Below, in pieces: positions 7,499 through 13,955 of a stretch of 15,849 bases of DNA (the stretch's first letter is position 1; each line of letters opens with the position of its first letter). The notes below the pieces were generated by a model. That model ran no database searches, was not told where the DNA came from, and saw only the letters and a list, made by a program, of their open reading frames with translations. Source of the stretch: Deltaproteobacteria bacterium (GTDB lineage Bacteria > Desulfobacterota > GWC2-55-46 > S146-73); NCBI GenBank assembly GCA_015492355.1, contig WGFF01000021.1, forward strand, positions 1 to 15,849, written 5' to 3'. The translations under genes and the position numbers were made by a program.

Positions 7499-8005
7499 TC
7501 AAGGTGTTCCATCCGTCTCAGGGTCGAATCTGAAATCCTCTATAGGACTATCAAGGAGCCTTATCTCCTCATCGGTCAGGAGCTTGGACGGATTGATCAA
7601 AGGTATGGTTACAGTGCCTGTATCTATAATGCGGTCGATATATCCCTTCCATGGCTTGAACTCATCCCTTATCTTCTTTTTGAGCCACTTTGTCTCCACA
7701 CTCTCTATATCCTTCACCTCATCCACACCGAGACCAGCGATACGACCGTTTATGGACACGATTATTACCTTACCGGTGCCATGGGACTCTATTCCAAGCC
7801 TCTTAGCCATATCCACAACAGGTATGAACACGCCCCTGAGGTTCATGACACCACATATAAAGGGCAGTGCCCTACGTATCTGTACCACATCCCTGTATCT
7901 TGTTATCTCCTTCACCCTCTTGATATCCACAGCAAAGGACCTTCCGCCCACCTTGAAGGAGATGAACCATACAATGGAATCAGGGTCCGTAGGTACTATA
8001 CCCAT
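7499..8005 (-). CDS. cheW: CheW-like chemotaxis coupling protein (second copy)
   Basis: This is a single CheW-like SH3-type domain protein, the adaptor that links chemoreceptors to CheA in the cytoplasmic array. The 168-residue product (from the ATG) shows WFISFKVGGRSFAVDIKRVKEI at the N-terminus, the conserved ICGVMNLRGVFIPVVDMAKRLG near residues 50-71, then VIIVSINGRIAGLGVDEV and a closing strand pair before a tail of about 25 residues (LLTDEEIRLLD onward). An adjacent GTG at 8008 is the alternative start; AAGGGG lies 7 nt before the GTG and 10 nt before the ATG. It is about 27 bp downstream of the other cheW and probably in the same transcript. It differs clearly in sequence from that copy, so the two are unlikely to be a recent duplication. 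Confidence 0.9.
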   Translation of the reverse strand: MGIVPTDPDSIVWFISFKVGGRSFAVDIKRVKEITRYRDVVQIRRALPFICGVMNLRGVFIPVVDMAKRLGIESHGTGKVIIVSINGRIAGLGVDEVKDIESVETKWLKKKIRDEFKPWKGYIDRIIDTGTVTIPLINPSKLLTDEEIRLLDSPIEDFRFDPETDGTP

Positions 8006-8032
8006 CACTGTGCAGTCCCCTTGAAAATATCC

Positions 8033-8566
8033 TTATCTCTCCTTTCTGCTGTCCCTCATATCGAACAGCTTGTCTGTACGCAGGAGATACACGGGTCTTC
8101 CAAAGAGGAATATAATACCCTTGAGAAACTTCCTGGATGGTTTGACCCTTTTGTGCCTGATCTCCTCGAACAGACTTGCAGGCACATCGAGTACCCAGCC
8201 CATCCTGTCCACAAAGAGCCCCATCTTGATACCATCATAGGTGACGATAAGTATCCTGTAGCCTGAGCTGTAGTCCATAAAACCTATGCCGAGCCTCTTT
8301 TTTACATCCATGACAGGTACCATCTCACCACGTACAGAGATAACACCTTTTATAAAAGCGGGCACATGGGGTATCTCTGTAAATTCCCTGGGTTTTACCA
8401 CCCTGACCACATCGCCTATATCAACGGCGTATTCATCATCGTCCAGATAGAACGAAACTATCCTGATTATCCTGTCGTCTATAATCTTGTGTTCCAGGCT
8501 CTTGAGATAACTCTCCTCTGTGGGTGCCAGTGTTGTCTGTTCGAATAAATTGCTATCTCCTGCCAT
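8033..8566 (-). CDS. cheW: CheW-like chemotaxis coupling protein (first copy)
   Basis: The 177-residue product is a CheW-domain adaptor. The first 33 or so residues are a polar extension (MAGDSNLFEQTTLAPTEESY onward) absent from minimal CheW proteins. The CheW fold follows: IRIVSFYLDDDEYAVDIGDV, then IPHVPAFIKGVISVRGEMVP near 65-84, VMDVKKRLG, and GYRILIVTYDGIKMGLFVDRMG. The C-terminal strand PVYLLRTDKLFDM closes the domain. The ATG has a purine-rich AAGGGGTGAGGG immediately upstream. It begins 30 bp after the cheA stop and about 25 bp before the next cheW, so the three are very likely one operon. Two different adaptors with one CheA suggest two receptor sets or one array with mixed coupling, which the sequence cannot settle. 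Confidence 0.9.
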   Translation of the reverse strand: MAGDSNLFEQTTLAPTEESYLKSLEHKIIDDRIIRIVSFYLDDDEYAVDIGDVVRVVKPREFTEIPHVPAFIKGVISVRGEMVPVMDVKKRLGIGFMDYSSGYRILIVTYDGIKMGLFVDRMGWVLDVPASLFEEIRHKRVKPSRKFLKGIIFLFGRPVYLLRTDKLFDMRDSRKER

Positions 8567-8596
8567 CCCTCACCCCTTCTTCCTGTACCGTCCTCT

Positions 8597-10624
8597 TTAT
8601 ACACCTGCCACAGCCTTTCTCTCCTTGAGTACCATCTCGAGTATCCCTGTTACATCCACCACAACCACTGTCCCCTTCTCACCCATATCCGCTGCACCTG
8701 CAATACCAGGGACATTGAGTATCCTCGAAAGTGGCTTTATCACCACGTCCTGTTCCTCGATAAGGTCATCCACAACTATACAGAGCCTGTGCTCTGCAAG
8801 TCCTGCAACGATACCGTAACATCTATCCCTTACAGAGGGACTCCTGCCCATGAACCTCGCAAGCCTTATAAGCGGGATCGTCCTGTTGTTTATGACTATC
8901 ACATCCGAGGACTCTATGGACCTTATATCCTTCTTTCTTATCTCTATCACCTCGAGAACAGAATTGAGTGGCACAGCATACCGCTCACCACCATCCATCA
9001 CGATAAGTGCCTGTATGATGGCAAGGGTTATGGGTATGGTGAGTATGAACTTGGTACCCCTCCCCTTTTCTGTCTCGATGTCTATTATCCCGCTCAACCC
9101 TGTTATGTTTTCCCTCACCACATCCAGTCCCACTCCCCTGCCCGAGACCTTGCTTACCTTGTCCCTTGTGGAAAAACCCGGCTGGAATATAAGACCCAGT
9201 ACCTCGTTCTCTGAGAGCCTTTCTGCATACTCCTTAGAGATGATACCCTTCTTGACTGCCTTCCTCTTTATCATATCCACGTCTATTCCAGCACCATCGT
9301 CCTCAACCTCTATTACCACATGGTTGCCCTTCTGATAGGCACTCAACTTGATGGTGCCTGCCCTGGGCTTGCCCATTGCCTCCCTCCTGCTCGAGGGTTC
9401 TATGGCATGGTCGACTACATTTCTTAAAAGATGCATAAGCGGATCCGCGAGCTCTTCCACTATGAGTTTATCGAGCTCCGTGTCATCCCCAGAGGTGACC
9501 ATACTCACTTCCTTTCCCTTCTCTATGGAAAGTTTCTTCAGGAACGGCTTGAACCTCCCGAAGAGATGTCCTATAGGTATCATGCGCAGACCCAGTAGCC
9601 CATCCCTCAGCTCATTGACCCGCTTTTCCAGTATCTTCTCTATACGTGAAAGCTCCACACCATAGAAGGAAAAGGTGCTCCTGTTTTTGAGCTCCACACT
9701 CAGTCCTGCTATACGCTTCTTGAGAACAGAGAGCTCGCCAACGATGTTCATGATGCTGTCGAGTTTGCCTATATCAACCCTGACGGTGTTGCTCAGACTC
9801 CTGAGTGTCTCCATTACAGGCTCAGGTGTAGTCCTCCTCTCCTCATGGCTTATAATACTGACCACCTTTGAAACATCCTCAGCAAGTGGACTTATGGATA
9901 TACCTCTCCCTGTGCCACCCCTTTTTATAGATTCTGCAAACCTGTCCCTATCCTTGTCAGTGCCCACGATGAGCTTGAAGGACAGATTGTCCTCTTTCAC
10001 ATCGGATGATGGAACAGTCGCTATAATCTCGCCCCTTTTGCCTATGAACCCTGTGAGGCTTTCGTACTCCTTGTCAAAGGTGGCTACAGGGAGTGTTACA
10101 TCGAGGAGAAATATGTTCCTTCCGCTGTTGAGATTCTCCTTGAGCCTGTGCCTTTCGTAATCGGTAAGCATGGAGAAAAACTCGCTATCGAGTACAGTAC
10201 CATCCTTTCTCTCCTGCCTGCCACCAAGGCAGGCGGTGAGTTCTCTTATAAGACTATCTATCTCACCGGAGAAATCTCCCCTCCCCTTAGTGGCAACTAT
10301 CCTGCACAGGAGTTCATGGGTGTTTATTATACACCTTAGAACATCATCCGTAAGGGATATGTTCCCCAGGCGTAGTGAATCGAGGAGGTCCTCAAGGGTG
10401 TGGTTGAGGGATGTCATATCCTTGAGCCCCCAGATATGGGACATCCCTTTGAGGGAATGGGCAGAACGAAATATACTGTTGAGAACAGAGGTATCCACCC
10501 TGCCCTTTTTGAAACCGTGTTCGAGTTTCAGGAGTTCATTAGCCATGGAGTTCAATATATCCTCTGCATCAGCCAGGAACTCCTTGAAACGCTCATCGTT
10601 TATCTTTTTTTCTGTTACATCCAT
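8597..10624 (-). CDS. cheA: Chemotaxis histidine kinase CheA
   Basis: CheA is the kinase of chemosensory arrays; it phosphorylates CheY-type regulators in response to receptor state. The 675-residue protein has the HPt domain with RSAHSLKG, putting the phospho-accepting His at residue 56. Residues about 145-250 form an alpha/beta domain in the place of P2, probably docking a response regulator. Dimerisation domain P3 starts near 280 (VDIGKLDSIMNIVGEL). The ATPase domain P4 has the N box HLLRNVVDHAIE (398-409), G1 EDDGAGID (441-448) and GRGVGLDVV (495-503). The CheW-like P5 runs from about 534 to 670. There is no receiver domain. No good Shine-Dalgarno sequence precedes the only plausible ATG. 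No cheY, cheR, cheB or receptor gene is in the window, so the pathway (flagella or pili) is not shown. Confidence 0.96.
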   Translation of the reverse strand: MDVTEKKINDERFKEFLADAEDILNSMANELLKLEHGFKKGRVDTSVLNSIFRSAHSLKGMSHIWGLKDMTSLNHTLEDLLDSLRLGNISLTDDVLRCIINTHELLCRIVATKGRGDFSGEIDSLIRELTACLGGRQERKDGTVLDSEFFSMLTDYERHRLKENLNSGRNIFLLDVTLPVATFDKEYESLTGFIGKRGEIIATVPSSDVKEDNLSFKLIVGTDKDRDRFAESIKRGGTGRGISISPLAEDVSKVVSIISHEERRTTPEPVMETLRSLSNTVRVDIGKLDSIMNIVGELSVLKKRIAGLSVELKNRSTFSFYGVELSRIEKILEKRVNELRDGLLGLRMIPIGHLFGRFKPFLKKLSIEKGKEVSMVTSGDDTELDKLIVEELADPLMHLLRNVVDHAIEPSSRREAMGKPRAGTIKLSAYQKGNHVVIEVEDDGAGIDVDMIKRKAVKKGIISKEYAERLSENEVLGLIFQPGFSTRDKVSKVSGRGVGLDVVRENITGLSGIIDIETEKGRGTKFILTIPITLAIIQALIVMDGGERYAVPLNSVLEVIEIRKKDIRSIESSDVIVINNRTIPLIRLARFMGRSPSVRDRCYGIVAGLAEHRLCIVVDDLIEEQDVVIKPLSRILNVPGIAGAADMGEKGTVVVVDVTGILEMVLKERKAVAGV

Positions 10625-10772
10625 CTTTATGGAAAGGTTTTAGAGATCACTGAAAAACCGCGTAAGGATTCCGAAGGGATAGTGGAGGTAAGAGAGTGAA
10701 AGAACATCTACAGGCACACATCCATTCTCAGAGGGTATATCCATTATCTAAAGACCGAGTCCTTGCAGGAAA

Positions 10773-10793
10773 ATCTTTTTTTCAAAAAAAGAT
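10773..10793. repeat. Perfect 10-bp hairpin ATCTTTTTTT / AAAAAAAGAT
   Basis: Arms 10773-10782 and 10784-10793 are exact reverse complements around a single C. The loop is too small to form without opening some A-T pairs. It lies about 150 bp upstream of the cheA start and 5 bp from the neighbouring inverted repeat. Confidence 0.5.
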
Positions 10794-10798
10794 AATAG

Positions 10799-10883
10799 CC
10801 CTCAGGGTTTTCCCTTCGCCCATCTTCAAAAAAATATTGAGCCCAAAGTTTTTGGAAGCGAAACTATTGAAGACCCCTGAGGG
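10799..10883. repeat. Imperfect inverted repeat with CCCTCAGGG ends
   Basis: Outer arms CCCTCAGGG (10799-10807) and CCCTGAGGG (10875-10883) and inner arms TCTTCAA (10823-10829) and TTGAAGA (10867-10873) nest in order, with uneven spacing. The right end reads on into CCTGAGGGAAAAAGG, related to the TGAGGGAA motif of the 5670-5705 palindrome. Confidence 0.55.
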
Positions 10884-11037
10884 AAAAAGGTAGTTTCACA
10901 GACCATGTGTTATTTCCTTTTACAAAAAGCCTCCACATGAATACGAAAAGACATCGGTCAGAAAGTATATTCCTTACTTCTTTTTTAACATATATGCCTT
11001 TCCATGTAAAGTTCGAGTTTACTTAAATATTCTCAAT

Positions 11038-11071
11038 GGGCAGGGGTTTTGAGGATCCAGGACCCCTGCCC
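11038..11071 (-). terminator. Possible ahcY terminator stem
   Basis: GGGCAGGGGT (11038-11047) and ACCCCTGCCC (11062-11071) form a perfect 10-bp GC-rich stem with a 14-nt loop, 18 bp after the ahcY stop on the - strand. The bases that follow in that direction (ATTGAGAATATTT) are AT-rich but not a true U tract, so it may be a weak terminator or a 3' stabilising hairpin. Confidence 0.5.
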
Positions 11072-11089
11072 TCAGGGTCATACCTTCAC

Positions 11090-12346
11090 CTACGTACCCA
11101 TCTCCCAGGATGCAAGGTACTTTTCCTGCTCTGGTGTGAGGCTATCAATCTTTATCCCCAGGGATGCAAGCTTGAGTCTTGCAATCTCTCTGTCTATAGA
11201 ATCTGGCACTGTGTAGACCTTATTCTCCAGTGTACCACCCTTCTTTACAAGGTACTCCACAGAGAGGGCTTGGTTGGCAAAACTCATATCCATGACACTT
11301 GCAGGATGTCCCTCCGCAGAGGCAAGGTTTATAAGCCTTCCCTCTCCAAGGACGATTACACTCCTGCCGTTCTTAAGTTCGTATTCCTCGACAAATTCCC
11401 TGAGTGTTCTCTTTCTCCTTGCAAGTTTCCTGAGTCCATCGAGTTCGAGTTCCACGTTGAAATGCCCGGAGTTACATACTATGGCACCATCCTTCATCTC
11501 CTTGAAGTGTTCCTTCCTTATGACACTTATATCACCTGTAACAGTACAGAATATATCACCTATCTTTGCAGCCTCCTTTATGGGCATGACCCTATAGCCA
11601 TCCATGACAGCCTCAAGCGCCCTCAGGGGATCGACCTCTGTCACTATGACGTTCGCCCCCATACCACGCGCCCTCATTGCAACACCCTTACCGCACCAGC
11701 CGTATCCGCATACAACAAAGTTGGAACCTGCGATGAGTTTGTTGGTAGCCCTGATTATACCGTCTATGGTGGACTGACCGGTACCATAACGGTTGTCGAA
11801 GAAGTGCTTGGTATTGGCGTCATTTACCGCTATCACTGGAAACCTGAGCCTCCCTTCTGTGGCAAGGCTTTTGAGCCTTATAACCCCTGTGGTGGTCTCC
11901 TCAGTGGAACCTATTACACCTTCTGCAAGGTTCTTTCTCTTGGTATGGATGGCAGAGACGAGGTCTGCCCCATCGTCCATCGTTATGTTGGGCTTCTTAT
12001 CGAGTACAGAGTCTATGTGCCTGTAGTATGTCCTCTTGTCCTCTCCTTTTATGGCAAATACAGGTATACGATGATGCTTTACAAGGGAGGCTGCCACATC
12101 ATCCTGTGTGCTCAGTGGATTGGATGCACATAGATACACATCCGCACCACCAGCCTTGAGCGTTATGGCAAGGTTTGCGGTCTCTGTTGTAACGTGCAGA
12201 CACGCACCTATCCTTATTCCCTTAAGTGGTTTTCTTCTGTGAAAACTCTCCCGTATACGCCTCAGAACAGGCATATCCCTTTCAGCCCATTCTATCCTCT
12301 TTTTTCCCTTACCACTCAAACCGAGATCCCTTACGTGATACTTCAT
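11090..12346 (-). CDS. ahcY: Adenosylhomocysteinase (S-adenosyl-L-homocysteine hydrolase)
   Basis: The enzyme splits S-adenosylhomocysteine, the by-product of SAM-dependent methylation, into adenosine and homocysteine using bound NAD. Visible motifs are HVTTETANL (51-59), GSTEETTTG with the substrate Glu (146-154), NDANTKHFFDNRYGTGQS (175-192, containing K180 and D184), NAD-binding GYGWCGKG (214-221), CNSGHFNVE (the catalytic region His) and the C-terminal QEKYLASWEMGT. At 418 residues it lacks the insertion of about 40 residues found in many bacterial and eukaryotic enzymes and matches the shorter thermophile/archaeal type. Activity on S-inosylhomocysteine cannot be excluded from sequence alone. 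The start is fixed by AAGGAGG 5-6 nt upstream. It follows metK on the same strand after a 248-nt gap that can fold into a structured leader. Confidence 0.97.
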   Translation of the reverse strand: MKYHVRDLGLSGKGKKRIEWAERDMPVLRRIRESFHRRKPLKGIRIGACLHVTTETANLAITLKAGGADVYLCASNPLSTQDDVAASLVKHHRIPVFAIKGEDKRTYYRHIDSVLDKKPNITMDDGADLVSAIHTKRKNLAEGVIGSTEETTTGVIRLKSLATEGRLRFPVIAVNDANTKHFFDNRYGTGQSTIDGIIRATNKLIAGSNFVVCGYGWCGKGVAMRARGMGANVIVTEVDPLRALEAVMDGYRVMPIKEAAKIGDIFCTVTGDISVIRKEHFKEMKDGAIVCNSGHFNVELELDGLRKLARRKRTLREFVEEYELKNGRSVIVLGEGRLINLASAEGHPASVMDMSFANQALSVEYLVKKGGTLENKVYTVPDSIDREIARLKLASLGIKIDSLTPEQEKYLASWEMGT

Positions 12347-12349
12347 CTT

Positions 12350-12357
12350 ACCTCCTT
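12350..12357 (-). promoter_or_regulatory. Strong ahcY ribosome binding site
   Basis: The - strand reads TAAGGAGG then TAAG and the ATG at 12346. This near-perfect Shine-Dalgarno sequence decides the start. It lies downstream of the candidate structured leader, so any fold that reaches it could control translation. Confidence 0.8.
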
Positions 12358-12445
12358 AGTGTTTTTAATATGGGGAAACCTTCCCGTAAGAACCTATTCC
12401 TTCCATGCCTTGTCCTACTGGAGATTAACCTGAACCTGGCTTTCA

Positions 12446-12531
12446 AAGGGGTAGAACCACCCCCTATGTTTACGAGACCCGCCATTCATCCCCACCCACA
12501 GGGTGTGGCATTCTGGCAGACCTCGTAAAAA
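12446..12531 (-). ncRNA. Candidate structured 5' leader RNA of ahcY (unassigned)
   Basis: In the ahcY-sense RNA, bases 12530-12514 and 12484-12469 pair as a 16-bp stem (12515-12529 with 12469-12483, plus one more pair at 12514/12484). Three of the pairs are G-U. On the + strand these same positions would be A-C mismatches, so the pairing favours RNA made from the - strand. The 29-nt loop holds CCACA-CCC-TGTGG, which can form a small inner hairpin. Next comes a 7-bp hairpin (12459-12465 with 12446-12452, one G-U) with loop GGUUCU. The leader lies between the metK stop and the ahcY Shine-Dalgarno sequence. I do not recognise the SAM-I core (no GATGAAACC or GGCAACC), the SAH riboswitch consensus, or a cobalamin or TPP core. 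The structure is seen in the sequence; regulation by SAM-cycle metabolites is only a guess. Confidence 0.5.
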
Positions 12532-12538
12532 TCCTCGG

Positions 12539-12567
12539 ATTGTATCAAAGGGAGCACCTCTTTAAGT
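12539..12567 (-). promoter_or_regulatory. Weak candidate promoter for ahcY leader
   Basis: The - strand has TACAAT (12544 down to 12539), five of six against TATAAT, but no convincing -35 at 16-18 bp. Transcription would start near 12532, exactly at the foot of the large leader stem. The match in position adds some weight, but read-through from metK is equally possible. Confidence 0.3.
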
Positions 12568-12594
12568 AAAAAATTCTCCCCCCACACATAAGAC

Positions 12595-13758
12595 TCAGAG
12601 CCCTGCCTCCTTTCTGAGTGTATCTGCCCTGTCTGTATCCTCCCATCTGAACTCAGGCTCGTTCCTTCCGAAGTGCCCGTATGCAGCGGTCTTCTTGTAA
12701 ATGGGTCTCAAGAGATCGAGGCACTTTATTATATCAGCGGGCTTCATCTTGAAATGCTCCCTTACAAGGGATTCTATCCTTTCCACCGGTATCTTTTCTG
12801 TACCGAAGGTATCCACCATCACTGATACTGGTTCTGCAACGCCTATGGCATAGGCAAGCTGAACCTCGCATTCATCGGCAAGTCCTGCAGCCACGATGTT
12901 CTTGGCTATATAGCGTGCCATGTAGGAGGCCGAACGGTCGACCTTGGATGGGTCCTTGCCTGAAAACGCCCCTCCACCGTGGCTACCGTGTCCACCATAG
13001 GTATCGACGATTATCTTTCTCCCTGTAAGACCGCAGTCTCCGTGAGGCCCGCCTATGACGAACCTCCCTGTGGGGTTTATATAGAACTTCGTATCCCCTG
13101 TGAGGAGTTCAGACGGTATGACCTTCTTTACAACCTCCTCTATTATGCCCTCCTTTATCTCGCTGTTCTTGGCATCGGGTGAGTGCTGGCTCGATACAAC
13201 AACAGTATCGACTGACACAGGGGTCTTGTCCCTGTACCTTACTGTCACCTGGCTCTTACCATCTGGTCTCAGAAAGGGAAGGATACCTTTCTTCCTTGTC
13301 TCTGCCAGTCTGCCAGTAATCTTGTGGGCGAGTATTATGGGCATGGGCATGAGTTCAGGGGTATGATTGCATGCATAGCCGAACATTAGCCCCTGATCCC
13401 CTGCACCCTGTTCCTTCTCCTCACCGCTGTCCACCCCCATAGCAATGTCAGGGGACTGTCTGTCGAGGGTTATCATCACCGCACAGGTATTGTAGTCGAA
13501 GCCGTACTCTGCATCTGTATAGCCTATCTCCTTGATGGTCTGCCTCACCACATCCTGGTAGTTTATCCTTGCCCTCGTGGTAATCTCTCCTGCAACGAGT
13601 GCGAGTCCTGTGGTCACGAGTGTCTCACAGGCAACCCTGCTTGTGGGGTCCTCCTTCAACAGGGCATCCAGTATGGCATCGGATATCTGGTCAGCAATCT
13701 TGTCCGGGTGTCCTTCTGTCACAGATTCTGATGTAAAAAGATATTCCCTTCCTTTCAT
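12595..13758 (-). CDS. metK: S-adenosylmethionine synthetase
   Basis: MetK makes SAM from methionine and ATP in the cytoplasm. The 387-residue protein is full length. It shows ESVTEGHPDKIADQISD at the N-terminus (ATP and metal binding; His17), the GAGDQG signature at 118-123, and the glycine-rich loop GGGAFSGKD at 261-269 followed by PSKVDRSASYMARY. The start is supported by GGGAGGAT about 6 nt upstream. It lies between ptsI (197 bp upstream) and ahcY (248 bp downstream), with which it shares the SAM cycle: MetK makes SAM, methyltransferases turn it into SAH, and AhcY removes SAH. No SAM-I, SAM-II or SAM-IV riboswitch core is visible in its leader. Nothing is odd in the coding sequence. Confidence 0.98.
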   Translation of the reverse strand: MKGREYLFTSESVTEGHPDKIADQISDAILDALLKEDPTSRVACETLVTTGLALVAGEITTRARINYQDVVRQTIKEIGYTDAEYGFDYNTCAVMITLDRQSPDIAMGVDSGEEKEQGAGDQGLMFGYACNHTPELMPMPIILAHKITGRLAETRKKGILPFLRPDGKSQVTVRYRDKTPVSVDTVVVSSQHSPDAKNSEIKEGIIEEVVKKVIPSELLTGDTKFYINPTGRFVIGGPHGDCGLTGRKIIVDTYGGHGSHGGGAFSGKDPSKVDRSASYMARYIAKNIVAAGLADECEVQLAYAIGVAEPVSVMVDTFGTEKIPVERIESLVREHFKMKPADIIKCLDLLRPIYKKTAAYGHFGRNEPEFRWEDTDRADTLRKEAGL

Positions 13759-13955
13759 CTCACATCCTCCCTATGAACGTTCTGGAGAAAGAATGACTCA
13801 ATATTCCATCCCCTTTACAAAAGACCTCTCTTTATCAAAAAGGTTCCCTCTACCCTTTTTAAAGGCTCTCGAATGATATCTCCTTGGAGGGATTTTGAGG
13901 GAACCAGTCTCCTTCCCTTCGGTTCCATGGTCCCCTCGGGATCGATAAAGACGGG
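13759..13955. other. ptsI-metK spacer with repeat motifs
   Basis: No gene is seen. The spacer contains CCTTTACAAAAG (13812-13823), GGTTCCCTC (13842-13850) and its inverse GAGGGAACC (13897-13905). The latter can alternatively pair with GGTCCCCTC (13929-13937), with one mismatch. The - strand forms the metK leader. I see neither a classical terminator for ptsI nor a convincing metK promoter. Confidence 0.55.
13842..13905. repeat. Inverted pair GGTTCCCTC / GAGGGAACC
   Basis: The 9-bp arms at 13842-13850 and 13897-13905 are exact reverse complements, 46 bp apart. The right arm with its flank (TTTTGAGGGAACC) closely matches the left half of the 5670-5705 palindrome (GTTTGAGGGAAACC), and the left arm (AAAAAGGTTCCCTC) matches its right half. 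Confidence 0.5.

Larger units (their letters stand above)
10625..11089. other. 465-bp spacer between ahcY and cheA, rich in inverted repeats
   Basis: No convincing gene is seen. The spacer holds the cheA leader and the ahcY 3' flank. It contains an AT-only hairpin (10773-10793), a larger inverted repeat with CCCTCAGGG/CCCTGAGGG ends (10799-10883), the CCTTTTACAAAAAG motif (10916-10929) and a GC-rich stem next to ahcY (11038-11071). I saw no clear cheA promoter; TTTAGATAAT near 10745-10754 on the - strand is only a weak -10 candidate. Confidence 0.65.

Noticed and set aside
7443..7502. Longer BamD from an upstream TTG
   Set aside because: It would place 20 residues before a normal lipoprotein signal peptide and begins upstream of a perfect -10 box.
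10696..10893. 65-codon open frame in the cheA-ahcY spacer
   Set aside because: It runs through the two hairpins and the repeat motif, and its translation resembles no protein family; I see no sign of coding selection.
11036..12133. 365-codon open frame on the + strand opposite ahcY
   Set aside because: It is entirely antisense to a gene with full SAH hydrolase motifs; its translation is rich in Cys, Tyr and Pro with no recognisable domain, as expected for a shadow frame.
12420..12450. tRNA-like T-arm (GGTTCAGGTTAATCTCC on the - strand)
   Set aside because: No 5-bp stem with a 7-nt TTC loop and no acceptor, D or anticodon arm can be built around it.
12347..12594. Known SAH, cobalamin or TPP riboswitch before ahcY
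   Set aside because: Short matches (CCGAGGA, GCCAGG, ACCCCTTTGAA) are scattered and not in the order or structural setting of those families.
13759..13870. SAM-I riboswitch before metK
   Set aside because: The - strand has GATAAAGAGAGG, faintly like the start of SAM-I, but the required GATGAAACC- and GGCAACC-type core elements are absent.
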